This document shows, piece by piece, positions 1-6,768 of a stretch of DNA of 19,151 bases. Numbering within the stretch: the stretch's first letter is position 1; the number at the start of each line of letters is the position of its first letter. The notes beneath the pieces were generated by a model. It had not been told where the DNA came from. It made no database searches and saw only the letters and a program-made list of their open reading frames with translations. The stretch comes from SIG459 sp045631645 (GTDB taxonomy: Bacteria; Bacillota; Clostridia; Oscillospirales; Oscillospiraceae): contig JAZQVC010000003.1 in assembly GCA_045631645.1 (NCBI GenBank), positions 1 through 19,151 of the forward strand, given 5' to 3'. Position numbers and translations under genes: made by a program.

Positions 1-46
1 CTAAGACCGCTTGGCCTCCGACTTCTGAGCATCGGGACTTTTTTAT

Positions 47-706
47 TTATTTTCTGACTTTTTTCAGTATCCAATCCGCAAGCTCGGCGATGCCTTCGCC
101 GGTTTTGGCGGAGATGGGGATGATCTCTATGTTGGGATTGCGCATAAGGGCATATTCCCTCAGCTTATCCATGTCGAAGTCGAAGAAGGGGAGAACATCG
201 GTCTTGTTAATCACAAGAAGACCGCATGTTTCGTACATAAGGGGATATTTGAGGGGCTTATCGTGTCCCTCGGGCACGGAGAGAATGGTCATGTTCAGGT
301 GAGCGCCGGTGTCAAACTCGGCGGGGCAGACGAGATTGCCCACATTTTCAAGAATTACAAGGTCAAATTCCTCATAGCCCAATTCCAGCAGACCCTGACG
401 GCACATATCCGCGTCCAGATGGCACATTCCGCCCGTGTGAAGCTGAATGGCCTTTACGCCGCACTTGGCAATGGTCTCCGCATCCACGGAGGAATCGATG
501 TCTGCCTCCATAACCGCCACGGAAAGGCTCTTGGTGAGCAGGGGCAAAAGGGCACGGAGGGTGCTTGTCTTGCCGGAGCCGGGGGCGGACATAAGGTTTA
601 TAAGAAAGCTGCCTTTTTCGGAAAGCTCACGGCGCAGCTTGGCAGCGTCCGCGTTATTATCTTCAAACACGCTCTCGCGCAGGGCGATTACTTTGATATC
701 CTCCAT
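47..706 (-). CDS. hypB: HypB-type nickel insertion GTPase
   Basis: 219-residue SIMIBI-class GTPase. The family uses GTP hydrolysis to deliver Ni to hydrogenase or other Ni enzymes, usually together with HypA. Visible motifs are Walker A APGSGKT (residues 41-47), the metal-site residues C95-H96 in GGMCHLDA and C127 in NLVCPAE, and the guanine-specificity motif NKTD (167-170). The N-terminal high-affinity CxxCGC Ni site and the His-rich stretch found in some HypB proteins are absent, so this is the minimal form. The ATG overlaps the stop of the upstream Fe-S gene by one base (TAATG), which suggests translational coupling in a hypA-FeS-hypB operon. No hydrogenase, HypC, D, E or F gene is in the window, so the client Ni enzyme cannot be named. 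Assignment to the HypB family is firm. Confidence 0.95.
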   Translation of the reverse strand: MEDIKVIALRESVFEDNNADAAKLRRELSEKGSFLINLMSAPGSGKTSTLRALLPLLTKSLSVAVMEADIDSSVDAETIAKCGVKAIQLHTGGMCHLDADMCRQGLLELGYEEFDLVILENVGNLVCPAEFDTGAHLNMTILSVPEGHDKPLKYPLMYETCGLLVINKTDVLPFFDFDMDKLREYALMRNPNIEIIPISAKTGEGIAELADWILKKVRK

Positions 707-1761
707 TATTTGTCCTCCCAGATTTTCAAATCCACATTAAAGTCTTTCAGGAAATATTCGTGCAAATCTGCTCTCATGGGCATAGTCTGCTTGATTTTTA
801 TAACACCCGGTTTGCAGTGAGCCTTGCATATTCCGCAGCCCACGCATTTTTCCTGATCTATGACAACCTTGCCGTCCTCGCCGAAGGAGATTGCCTCAAC
901 GGGGCAGCCGTGGGGGGTGGAAACGCAGGCGCGGCAGCCTATGCAGGCGTTGCGGTCGGGCACAGCTGTCCAGCCTGCGGGGTGGAAGCGGTGGCGCTCA
1001 TTCTCGGTTGCGTTGCGGGCAAGGCGCACAGCAATGCAGCAGCAAGGGCAGCAGAAGCAGATTTCGAGGAATTTATCCAGCTGGTCGTTGCGTATGCCCC
1101 AAAGGAGCTGCTCAACCTCAACCCAGACGGCCTGACCCATAAGTCCGGCCTGCGCGGCTATGTTGACCCTCTCCATGGCCTCTTCATAAGTAAACTCCCG
1201 TCCCAGATTATGCTTGACTATGATTCTGCCTGCATCGCCCAGGAAAAGACAGCCTATATTGTGGGAAAAATCCTTGCAGTCATTGGCTTCGCGGCAGAGG
1301 CAGGTGTCCATGCCGCCGATGAAGTCCGCATTTTTGAGGCTTGCCTTGATAACATCCAAAGGCAATACCACCTTTTCTCCCTCGCGGGAGATATCCAGAT
1401 TCAGGGGGAGGGTAGTCTCCTCCTCTTCAAGGTCAACATTCAGGGGCATGACAACGGTGGAGGTATGGGTCTCCATGTCGGGATAGAGCATAATGCCCTT
1501 TTTATAAATTTTTGCCTTCAGTCCGCCCTCTTTCATCCATACGGAAAAGCGGATGAACATTTTATAAAGCTTCAGCGCCAAAGGCCAGCGCTTATCGGAC
1601 ATATATATCACATGCTCCTTGAGCCAGTTATATATGCCAAGCCCGTTGGGCTTATTCTTATAGGGAGGGAAGCCCACTTCCTTGCGGGCAAGTCTCTCCT
1701 CGTCCAGATAAAGCACTTTTCCGCTTTCGGTGATGTTGCTGGCTTGTCTTTTTTCTTCCAT
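706..1761 (-). CDS. Cysteine-rich 4Fe-4S dicluster protein in the hyp operon
   Basis: 351 residues, no signal peptide. The C-terminus is a dicluster ferredoxin domain: C273, C276, C279 with a late C286-Pro (six residues after C279 rather than three), then the classical C306, C309, C312, C316. Further upstream lie a CxC-x5-C-x8-C group (C154, C156, C162, C171) and a dense cysteine block ICFCCPCCC (C235-C242). This CxCR...C...C plus CxCCxCCC layout resembles one I know from uncharacterised anaerobe ferredoxin-like proteins. Residues 1-150 are lysine- and hydrophobic-rich without cysteines. The gene sits 13 bp after the hypA-like stop and overlaps hypB by one base, so a link to metal-centre assembly or electron supply for the same target is likely. 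The reaction is unknown; that it binds Fe-S clusters is near certain. Confidence 0.85.
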   Translation of the reverse strand: MEEKRQASNITESGKVLYLDEERLARKEVGFPPYKNKPNGLGIYNWLKEHVIYMSDKRWPLALKLYKMFIRFSVWMKEGGLKAKIYKKGIMLYPDMETHTSTVVMPLNVDLEEEETTLPLNLDISREGEKVVLPLDVIKASLKNADFIGGMDTCLCREANDCKDFSHNIGCLFLGDAGRIIVKHNLGREFTYEEAMERVNIAAQAGLMGQAVWVEVEQLLWGIRNDQLDKFLEICFCCPCCCIAVRLARNATENERHRFHPAGWTAVPDRNACIGCRACVSTPHGCPVEAISFGEDGKVVIDQEKCVGCGICKAHCKPGVIKIKQTMPMRADLHEYFLKDFNVDLKIWEDK

Positions 1762-1774
1762 ATGCTTAAACCTT

Positions 1775-2017
1775 TCAGTATGCTATCTCTTTTATAAAAA
1801 GTCCGCGTCCGGGGATCATGTCCATTTTAAGTTCCGCAAGCTTTGTGGACGGGAAGAGTTCCCTTGCTGCAGGGAAGAGTTTCTCAAAATAAGCGGGGAC
1901 ATAGCTGCTAGAAAGCCCCACCTCTAGAGTGATGGATTTAACCGCGGATATTTTGTTTTCCTCTGCCGCCCGCTGCACCCTTTCAAGGGCGCGGGTCAAA
2001 ACACCAAGTTCGTGCAT
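1775..2017 (-). CDS. hypA: HypA-like nickel-binding protein lacking the zinc domain
   Basis: 80 residues, against about 113 for ordinary HypA, the Ni chaperone that works with HypB. The start is fixed by the family's MHE motif (Met1-His2-Glu3), where His2 and the N-terminus bind Ni. An upstream GGAAGG can serve as ribosome binding site. The helix and strand region LxRALERVQRAAEEN...VKSITLEVG and the PAYFEKLFPAA segment match the HypA Ni domain. Normal HypA then has a zinc insert with two CxxC motifs before a final strand of the type GRELxIKEIEV. Here residues 65-69 (MDMIP) run straight into GRGLFIKEIAY, so the zinc insert is absent while the last strand is kept. No cysteine is present at all. 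It heads the operon with the Fe-S protein and hypB. It may be a specialised variant rather than a canonical HypA. Confidence 0.75.
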   Translation of the reverse strand: MHELGVLTRALERVQRAAEENKISAVKSITLEVGLSSSYVPAYFEKLFPAARELFPSTKLAELKMDMIPGRGLFIKEIAY

Positions 2018-2050
2018 CGGCGATACCTTCCCACGTATTTTTACAGGATA

Positions 2051-2056
2051 ATTATA
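2051..2056 (-). promoter_or_regulatory. Possible -10 of the hypA operon promoter
   Basis: TATAAT reads on the minus strand here, 34 bases before the hypA ATG. No good -35 lies at 16-18 bp. The right-hand part of the nearby palindrome occupies the upstream region, so activation or repression by the divergent TetR-type regulator is plausible. The call rests on the -10 alone. Confidence 0.45.
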
Positions 2057-2078
2057 TCGTTAAGATGTTATTAAGGCG

Positions 2079-2104
2079 TGAAACAAATTGCATCTTTTGT
2101 TTCA
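2079..2104. promoter_or_regulatory. Palindromic operator, TetR-type
   Basis: Perfect 9-bp inverted repeat TGAAACAAA / TTTGTTTCA separated by 8 bp. The spacer contains the regulator's own -35 (TTGCAT), and the palindrome sits just upstream of the minus-strand -10. TetR-family repressors bind palindromes of this size in divergent intergenic regions, so this is the likely autoregulatory operator and probably controls the hyp operon too. Confidence 0.7.
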
Positions 2105-2116
2105 TTATGATATAAT
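2088..2116 (+). promoter_or_regulatory. Promoter of the TetR-type regulator
   Basis: TTGCAT (2088-2093), 17-bp spacer, TATAAT (2111-2116), with an extended -10 TG at 2108-2109. The -10 covers the alternative TTG start of the downstream gene at 2116, so translation must begin further downstream, at ATG 2155. Confidence 0.8.
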
Positions 2117-2154
2117 TGAGCAAAATTGTATTGCATGTTGAGAGGGGGAAATAT

Positions 2155-2694
2155 ATGGTAAGCCGCACACTTCAGGCCATAATAGACGGCTTCAACAGAC
2201 TCATAGATAAGATGGATTTTCATAAAATATCCGTGGAAATGATAATGCAGGAAGCCAAGGTCAGCCGCTCCACATTCTATCGTTACTTCAAGGATAAATA
2301 TGATGTCATGAATGCCAACTACAAGATGGCTCTTGATTACTATATCGATCCCCAACGCAGCAAGAACTATAGGGATTTATGCTACCATCTTTTTGATTTC
2401 GGCCAGCGGCATCTTAAGATTTTTCGCAGGGCGTTGGAGAGCACAGGCTTTAACTCTCTCAGCAATTTCATCTATGAGTATTCCTACGAAACCGCTTTGA
2501 AAATAACCCGACTCAACCGCGCGGGAGCGGGCTTTACCCCCGTTGAGGAGCTGCAGGTTGATGTTTTCTGCAACGGCATCTGCGCCGTTTACCGCAATAT
2601 GATCTGCCAGCGCTACAAGATAGATCCCTCCGCAGCCGCGGACGCCCTCTATGAGATGATGCCCGAATCTTTGAAGCACTATTGGTGGAAATGA
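2155..2694 (+). CDS. TetR/AcrR-family transcriptional regulator
   Basis: 179 residues from ATG 2155, preceded by AGAGGGGGA four to five bases upstream. A longer reading from TTG 2116 starts inside the -10 box and is rejected. The N-terminal helix-turn-helix is typical of TetR proteins: LQAIIDGFNRLIDKMDFHKISVEMIMQEAKVSRSTFYRYFKDKYDVM, with the recognition helix around VSRSTFYRYF. The C-terminal region is helical, as in the family's ligand-binding domain, and holds a few cysteines (for example in FCNGICAVY). The gene is divergent from the hypA operon, with a palindrome between them, so it is most likely a local repressor of itself and the hyp unit. The ligand is unknown; a metal or metabolite related to the operon is a guess. 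Confidence 0.9.
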   Translation: MVSRTLQAIIDGFNRLIDKMDFHKISVEMIMQEAKVSRSTFYRYFKDKYDVMNANYKMALDYYIDPQRSKNYRDLCYHLFDFGQRHLKIFRRALESTGFNSLSNFIYEYSYETALKITRLNRAGAGFTPVEELQVDVFCNGICAVYRNMICQRYKIDPSAAADALYEMMPESLKHYWWK

Positions 2695-2698
2695 AATA

Positions 2699-2736
2699 AA
2701 AAAACTCCCGATGCGTTTGCATCGGGAGTTTTTTAT
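2699..2736. terminator. Bidirectional intrinsic terminator
   Basis: Perfect 11-bp GC-rich stem ACTCCCGATGC (2704-2714) / GCATCGGGAGT (2719-2729) with GTTT loop, extended by A/T pairs on both sides. The T run on either strand means it can end both the regulator (+) and the convergent lipoprotein gene (-). Confidence 0.9.
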
Positions 2737-2737
2737 C

Positions 2738-3391
2738 TTAGTCAAGCAGACTTTTGTCGATAATCTTGAAGTTTGCACGGTGAATATACAAAGCCTTTCC
2801 GTCAATCATCAACTTAGTGGTCTTAGGAAGGTCTTCGCAAACTTCCCAATACACATCGTTGCCGGAATATGCACAAATAGGCACACCGAGCTGAGACTGG
2901 ATAACTACGACCATAGGCTTACCAAAGGCATTCTTGTAGTTATTAACGAAACGAGCAATACTGGTATATTCGCCCAGTTCATCACTACTTTCACTATTGA
3001 TTTCGCCGATATCTTCCAGGCCGAAATCAACTTCCTTTTTCATGCCCTCTTCAGCAAAGATAACAGTGTCGCCACAAGTCACCATTTGCCTGCCGTCAAT
3101 AGTAATGGTAATTACGGAAGACAGAGAGTATGTAGTAATGGAATAACCATCGCTGTCATAACCGCGCTCAGCAATCTTGTTGCCGGTAATGCTGATTCGC
3201 TCACCGGTGGTAACCATGTTCAGATTACCGCTGTTGTCGTAAAACTCGGCGCGATAGGAGACACCGGCGAGGTCGCCACGCAGGTCATTTACTTCGCTCT
3301 TAAACATAGCGCAACCAGTCAAAGACATGGTCAGGATTGCGATTGCAATTATCAGTACAATCATACGGATGATGTTGTTATTTCTCTTCAT
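2738..3391 (-). CDS. Uncharacterised lipoprotein (DUF5052-like)
   Basis: 217 residues. The N-terminus has MKRNNN, a hydrophobic segment (about 9-22) and a lipobox LTGC with the lipidated cysteine at C27, so it should be anchored on the outer face of the membrane. The mature part is mostly beta-rich: VSYRAEFYDNSGNLNMVTTGERISITGN, then VITITIDGRQMVTCGDTVIF, and a conserved-looking end FGKPMVVVIQSQLGVPICAYSGNDVYWEV. I recall this pattern from the DUF5052 group of clostridial lipoproteins, but I cannot verify it. The ATG is preceded by GAGGG at good spacing. It is the second gene after the 542-residue membrane protein, separated by a long hairpin. No enzymatic motif is seen and the function is unknown. 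Confidence 0.8.
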   Translation of the reverse strand: MKRNNNIIRMIVLIIAIAILTMSLTGCAMFKSEVNDLRGDLAGVSYRAEFYDNSGNLNMVTTGERISITGNKIAERGYDSDGYSITTYSLSSVITITIDGRQMVTCGDTVIFAEEGMKKEVDFGLEDIGEINSESSDELGEYTSIARFVNNYKNAFGKPMVVVIQSQLGVPICAYSGNDVYWEVCEDLPKTTKLMIDGKALYIHRANFKIIDKSLLD

Positions 3392-3427
3392 TCGTGCTAT
3401 CCCTCAATTTTCTTTCTGTAATGTCAG

Positions 3428-3475
3428 ATGCAATAGCAAAGAGCTTGCCTCGGGGAGGGCTCTTTGCTGTTGCAT
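3428..3475 (-). promoter_or_regulatory. Large intercistronic hairpin
   Basis: Arms of 17 bp (3428-3444 and 3459-3475) pair with a single mismatch around a 14-nt loop, lying between the stop of the membrane-protein gene and the start of the lipoprotein gene. On the minus strand the stem is not followed by a T run, so it is not a standard terminator. It could stabilise or process the upstream transcript or attenuate the downstream gene. Confidence 0.6.
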
Positions 3476-3486
3476 GCAGAATGTTT

Positions 3487-5115
3487 TTATTTGATTTTAA
3501 TATCCCATGCGCTGATAAGCTCGCCTTCGCCTTCTGCGGCGGAGAGGCTTATGATGTCGCCGGGATTGAGTATGACGGCAACGGGAGCGTCTGCTACGCT
3601 TACAACGTAATATGCGCTCTTACCTTCAAGGCGGATGAAGACATGGGTGTTTCCGTCGATAACGGCGGAGCGGATTTCCTCAACCTTGCCTCTTACGGAG
3701 CTAGTAGTGGGGACTTCTTCTATAACAAGGTCTGCGTTGCCCAGCAGACGAACGTAGTTAGCTTCGCACTCGGCAACGGTTGCGCCTGTGGCAACTATCT
3801 GATACTGCTGAACATTGACCATGGCGTACATTTTAACGAGCTGTGCATCGTCCTTGAGTGCCATGAAGTAGGTGGGCTGGCCGGAGATGTTCAGGAGCAG
3901 GGGGAAGGTGGAAATATACTCATACTGCTGAACAACACCCTCGGCGCTGGCGCGGGCGGAATATTCCTCGGCGCCTGCAACGGGATAGAACTTAGTGTCC
4001 TTGGTGCGCTGGTTGGTGAGGATGAAGCCAATGTTGCTCTCGTCGCTCATGACGGAGGTTATACCGGTGTACATATAAACGTCATCGCCGTTGACGATGT
4101 AGTTATAGCCTCTGGTGGTCTGGGTCACGTTTTTCTGGCCGAAGATGGAGTTGAGCCAGCCGCTCTGGTACTTGCCGTGGAAATCATACTGCTGGATGAT
4201 GATATCGGCAGTGTAAACGCGGTCCACCCATTCGGGAACTTCTTCATAATAGGTGCTCTCGCCGGTCAGGGCGTTGGTGAGAACTGCGCCATCAATGTCG
4301 GTGCCGGAGAAAAGGCCTATTCTCTTGACTATGCGAGGGCTGACCCAGTAGGGAACGCCCTCTTCGTCGATTTCGAAGTTAGCCTCGTCAAACATAAAGG
4401 TGGGGAACTGGAAGCGGATGTGGCGGGCGAGATTGCGTCCGAAATGCTCGGCGGTGGTGTACTTGATGCCAACGCCCTGCTCATCCAGACGGACGACCTC
4501 AACATTCTGGGTCACCATGTCGATTATAAGATAGGCGGGGAGACCCTCGCTGCGGTTTGTAGCCCATTTGATAATATCGCCGTAAACAAGGGGGGTGACG
4601 CGGACGGGGCGACCTTTATAGTTAATCTGGGTGTAATCTTCAGCAACCTCGAACTGGCTGACATATTCGCTGAGTTCGCCCAGCTTGCGGTTGCCGAGAC
4701 GCTTGGCGCTGTCTTCGTCCAGCATGGGGATCTGGTCATAGCTTATCTCGTCAACCTCTTCAACAAAGTTGCCGTCGGAAAGCTCAAGAAGGTTTGCATA
4801 TGCGTCGGCGCGGAAAATGGGAAGACCGATAACGCTGCCGATGACGAGGATGAGGATGAAGAATGCGCAGATGACAACGGGAACGATGCAGTGGGTTTTC
4901 AGACCGCGCCAAAGCTCGCCGCCGTTGGTTACCTTGTGAAGACCAACGCTGACGGCGCTGAGAGCGCAGTATACAAGAGCCAGCAGGAAGAAAAAGCTGT
5001 AAAAGCTCTGGTTATGCAGGTTGATTGCGGGGAGCTTGAAATAGAAATAAACAGCTCCGAAGAGAATGGTTATTATCAGGCTGATAATAATGCTTTTTGC
5101 GGTTCTGGATTTCAT
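3487..5115 (-). CDS. Uncharacterised membrane protein, 542 residues
   Basis: Three predicted transmembrane helices at the N-terminus (about 9-27, 38-58 and 77-99), followed by some 440 residues of soluble domain. After the third helix come NLLELSDGNF, YDQIPMLDEDSAKRLGNRKLGEL, the block YTQINYKGRPVRVTPLVYGDIIKWATNRSEG, then YWVSPRIVKRIGLFSGTDIDGAV and a C-terminal part that may be an OB-like beta barrel (GKVEEIRSAVIDGNTHVFIRLEG). I recall similar proteins from other Clostridia, annotated only as hypothetical or CvpA-like. There is no catalytic motif I can name. The ATG follows AAGGAGGA at 7 bp and an extended -10 promoter. It is co-directional with the lipoprotein, so a joint envelope role is likely but unproven. 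Confidence 0.85.
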   Translation of the reverse strand: MKSRTAKSIIISLIITILFGAVYFYFKLPAINLHNQSFYSFFFLLALVYCALSAVSVGLHKVTNGGELWRGLKTHCIVPVVICAFFILILVIGSVIGLPIFRADAYANLLELSDGNFVEEVDEISYDQIPMLDEDSAKRLGNRKLGELSEYVSQFEVAEDYTQINYKGRPVRVTPLVYGDIIKWATNRSEGLPAYLIIDMVTQNVEVVRLDEQGVGIKYTTAEHFGRNLARHIRFQFPTFMFDEANFEIDEEGVPYWVSPRIVKRIGLFSGTDIDGAVLTNALTGESTYYEEVPEWVDRVYTADIIIQQYDFHGKYQSGWLNSIFGQKNVTQTTRGYNYIVNGDDVYMYTGITSVMSDESNIGFILTNQRTKDTKFYPVAGAEEYSARASAEGVVQQYEYISTFPLLLNISGQPTYFMALKDDAQLVKMYAMVNVQQYQIVATGATVAECEANYVRLLGNADLVIEEVPTTSSVRGKVEEIRSAVIDGNTHVFIRLEGKSAYYVVSVADAPVAVILNPGDIISLSAAEGEGELISAWDIKIK

Positions 5116-5157
5116 AATGGTCCTCCTTGGACTTCCGAAATTTTCGGATGTAGCTGT

Positions 5158-5185
5158 ATTATATCATTTTTATCCATATTATCAA
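5158..5185 (-). promoter_or_regulatory. Promoter of the membrane protein gene
   Basis: On the minus strand: TTGATA (5185-5180), 16-bp spacer, TATAAT (5163-5158) with extended -10 TGA. It stands back-to-back with the tRNA promoter. A small palindrome CCGAAATTTTCGG lies at 5135-5147 in the leader. Confidence 0.75.
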
Positions 5186-5195
5186 TATTTTTTGC

Positions 5196-5224
5196 TTGAC
5201 ATTCATAATAATTTAATTTATAAT
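5196..5224 (+). promoter_or_regulatory. Consensus promoter of tRNA-Ser
   Basis: TTGACA (5196-5201), 17-bp spacer, TATAAT (5219-5224): an exact consensus vegetative promoter, as expected for a stable RNA. Transcription should begin near 5231, leaving a leader of about 40 nt before the mature tRNA. Confidence 0.9.
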
Positions 5225-5271
5225 GGCAAAGCTGACAAGAAAATATGTTTTTTGTTCGACGCAAATTACGT

Positions 5272-5364
5272 GGAGAAGTCGCGTAGCCCGGTCGAGCGCG
5301 CACGATTGGAAATCGTGTAACGGCAAAAAACCGTTCGAGGGTTCGAATCCCTCCTTCTCCGCCA
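5272..5364 (+). tRNA. tRNA-Ser(GGA)
   Basis: A 93-nt class II tRNA. The acceptor arm GGAGAAG pairs with CTTCTCC, followed by discriminator G and an encoded CCA. The anticodon stem CACGA/TCGTG (5301-5305, 5313-5317) closes the loop TTGGAAA with anticodon GGA at 5308-5310, reading UCC and UCU. A long variable arm (about AACGGCAAAAAACCGTT) and a T arm with GTTCGAATC are present, both diagnostic of serine tRNA. Confidence 0.97.
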
Positions 5365-5396
5365 AAACTCCAAGTCATTGACTTGGAGTTTTTCTT
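5364..5396 (+). terminator. Terminator of tRNA-Ser
   Basis: Stem ACTCCAAGTC / GACTTGGAGT (5367-5376, 5380-5389) around an ATT loop, immediately after the encoded CCA and followed by TTTTTCTTTTCTTT. Confidence 0.9.
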
Positions 5397-5469
5397 TTCT
5401 TTCGGGAAATTGCCGGATTTACTCAAAAACGCGGATATAATATAGTTGAAATGAAAGAAGGAGCAGCCA

Positions 5470-6132
5470 ATGCAATATATCATAGCCTTCCTTGAGGGCA
5501 TCATCACCTTTATTTCTCCCTGTCTGCTGCCTATGCTGCCCATCTATATCTCCTATTTCGCAGGCGGCGGAGAACGCTCAAGTGCCAAAACTCTGCGTGG
5601 CGCACTTGGCTTTGTGGCGGGCTTTGCAATAATTTTTATGCTTATGGGTGCCCTTGCAGGCACTGTGGGCAGCTTCCTCAAGACCTATCAGACCGCCGTA
5701 AACATTGTAAGCGGCGCAATAGTAATTTTCTTCGGACTGAGCTATCTTGGGGTTTTCAAACTGAATATTTTCAAAGGCGGAAGAAGAATGACTCCCGTTT
5801 CCTCGGGCTTTTTCCCCAGTCTCCTTTTCGGAATGATATTTTCTGTGGGCTGGACTCCCTGCGTGGGGGCGTGTCTCGGTTCAGCGCTTATGCTTGCGTC
5901 TCAGCAGGGACATGTGCTTGAAGGCGTGATTATGCTTTTGGTCCATTCTCTGGGTCTTGGAATACCCTTTGTTATAAGCGCGGTGCTTATAGATTATCTC
6001 AAGGGCGCATTTGACTTCATCAAGAAAAACTACAAGGTGATAAACACCGTCTGCGGATGTCTGCTGATTAGTATCGGACTTATGATGGCAACGGGTACTT
6101 TGGGTCATCTTATCAATCTTCTGGCGAGGTAA
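5470..6132 (+). CDS. ccdA: CcdA-type thiol-disulfide membrane protein
   Basis: 220-residue polytopic membrane protein with about six transmembrane helices, the normal CcdA length. The family carries reducing power from cytoplasmic thioredoxin across the membrane to extracytoplasmic thioredoxin-like proteins. The two redox cysteines are visible: C18 in ISPCLLPMLP of helix 1 and C131 in GWTPCVGACLG of helix 4, with a further C135. The ATG follows AAGGAG. A TATAAT at 5436-5441 could be its -10, though no -35 at normal spacing was found. It lies 6 bp before the TlpA-like gene, its probable acceptor partner, so the pair forms a self-contained relay. No cytochrome c genes are seen next to it. Confidence 0.93.
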   Translation: MQYIIAFLEGIITFISPCLLPMLPIYISYFAGGGERSSAKTLRGALGFVAGFAIIFMLMGALAGTVGSFLKTYQTAVNIVSGAIVIFFGLSYLGVFKLNIFKGGRRMTPVSSGFFPSLLFGMIFSVGWTPCVGACLGSALMLASQQGHVLEGVIMLLVHSLGLGIPFVISAVLIDYLKGAFDFIKKNYKVINTVCGCLLISIGLMMATGTLGHLINLLAR

Positions 6133-6138
6133 AAGAGT

Positions 6139-6738
6139 ATGAATAAAAAGAAAGCTTTGCTTATAGTTGTTATTTTGCTGATTGTTGTGCTGGTGGGAGC
6201 ATCCGTGCTTTATAAAAATCTGGGCGAAACCGCTGCACCCGAGCAGCTTGCCGTTTCCGAAACTCCTGTGCCCGCTGCCTCTGCGGAGGGAGGAGAGAGC
6301 GAAAGCGCCGCTTCCAAAAAGGAGACTGTTCCCGATTTCATCGTATATGATGCCGAGGGCAACGCAGTCCGTCTCAGCGACTTTTTCGGAAAGCCCATAG
6401 TGCTGAATTTCTGGGCAAGCTGGTGCGGACCCTGCAAAATGGAGATGCCCGATTTCAACGAAAAGTATCTTGAGCTTGGGGACGATGTCCATTTCCTGAT
6501 GGTTAATATGACCGATGGCGCACAGGAGACCCTCGCTTCCGCCACGGCATTTGTGGAGCAAAGCGGTTACGCCTTCCCTGTGTACTATGATACGGAGCAA
6601 ATCGCCGCTTATACCTACGGGGTTTACTCTCTGCCCACCACATATTTCATCGATGCGGAGGGCTATGCCGTTGCCTATGGAATGGGTGCGCTGAGCATGG
6701 AAGACCTTCAGCGCGGTCTGGATATGATAATGGAATAA
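6139..6738 (+). CDS. Membrane-anchored TlpA/ResA-like thioredoxin
   Basis: 199 residues. A single N-terminal hydrophobic helix (about 6-24) follows MNKKK and has no lipobox, so it acts as a membrane anchor. A low-complexity Ala/Ser/Glu linker (about 30-62) leads into a thioredoxin-fold domain from about 64. The active site is WCGPC (C96 and C99), with cis-proline P166 in SLPTTYFID. The VPDF..DAEGNAVRLSDFFGKPIVLNFWASW segment is the classic AhpC/TSA-TlpA signature. It should reduce or exchange disulfides in extracytoplasmic proteins using electrons from the CcdA protein encoded 6 bp upstream. The substrate is not evident from the context. A terminator follows directly. Confidence 0.93.
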   Translation: MNKKKALLIVVILLIVVLVGASVLYKNLGETAAPEQLAVSETPVPAASAEGGESESAASKKETVPDFIVYDAEGNAVRLSDFFGKPIVLNFWASWCGPCKMEMPDFNEKYLELGDDVHFLMVNMTDGAQETLASATAFVEQSGYAFPVYYDTEQIAAYTYGVYSLPTTYFIDAEGYAVAYGMGALSMEDLQRGLDMIME

Positions 6739-6768
6739 AAAAAGCCGCCCATTGGGCGTCTTTTTTTA
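6738..6768. terminator. Terminator between tlpA-like gene and 93-residue ORF
   Basis: CGCCC / GGGCG stem around ATT with one mismatch, flanked by an A run on the left and seven Ts on the right. It should stop the ccdA-tlpA transcript and, because of the A run, probably also the convergent minus-strand gene. Confidence 0.8.

Noticed and set aside
1..46. Possible terminator of hypB (CCGA/TCGG before a T run)
   Set aside because: The stem is only 4-5 bp with a 10-nt loop, and the T run is on the plus strand, the wrong side for hypB. It may belong to a plus-strand gene left of the window, but there is not enough sequence to tell.
2116..2154. N-terminal extension of the TetR-type regulator from TTG 2116
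   Set aside because: The TTG overlaps the -10 box of the gene's own promoter, so it cannot be in the message from that promoter. ATG 2155 has the ribosome binding site.
3394..5199. 601-residue plus-strand frame over the 542-residue membrane protein
   Set aside because: Antisense frame. The minus-strand gene has promoter, ribosome binding site and transmembrane helices, whereas this one has none of these.
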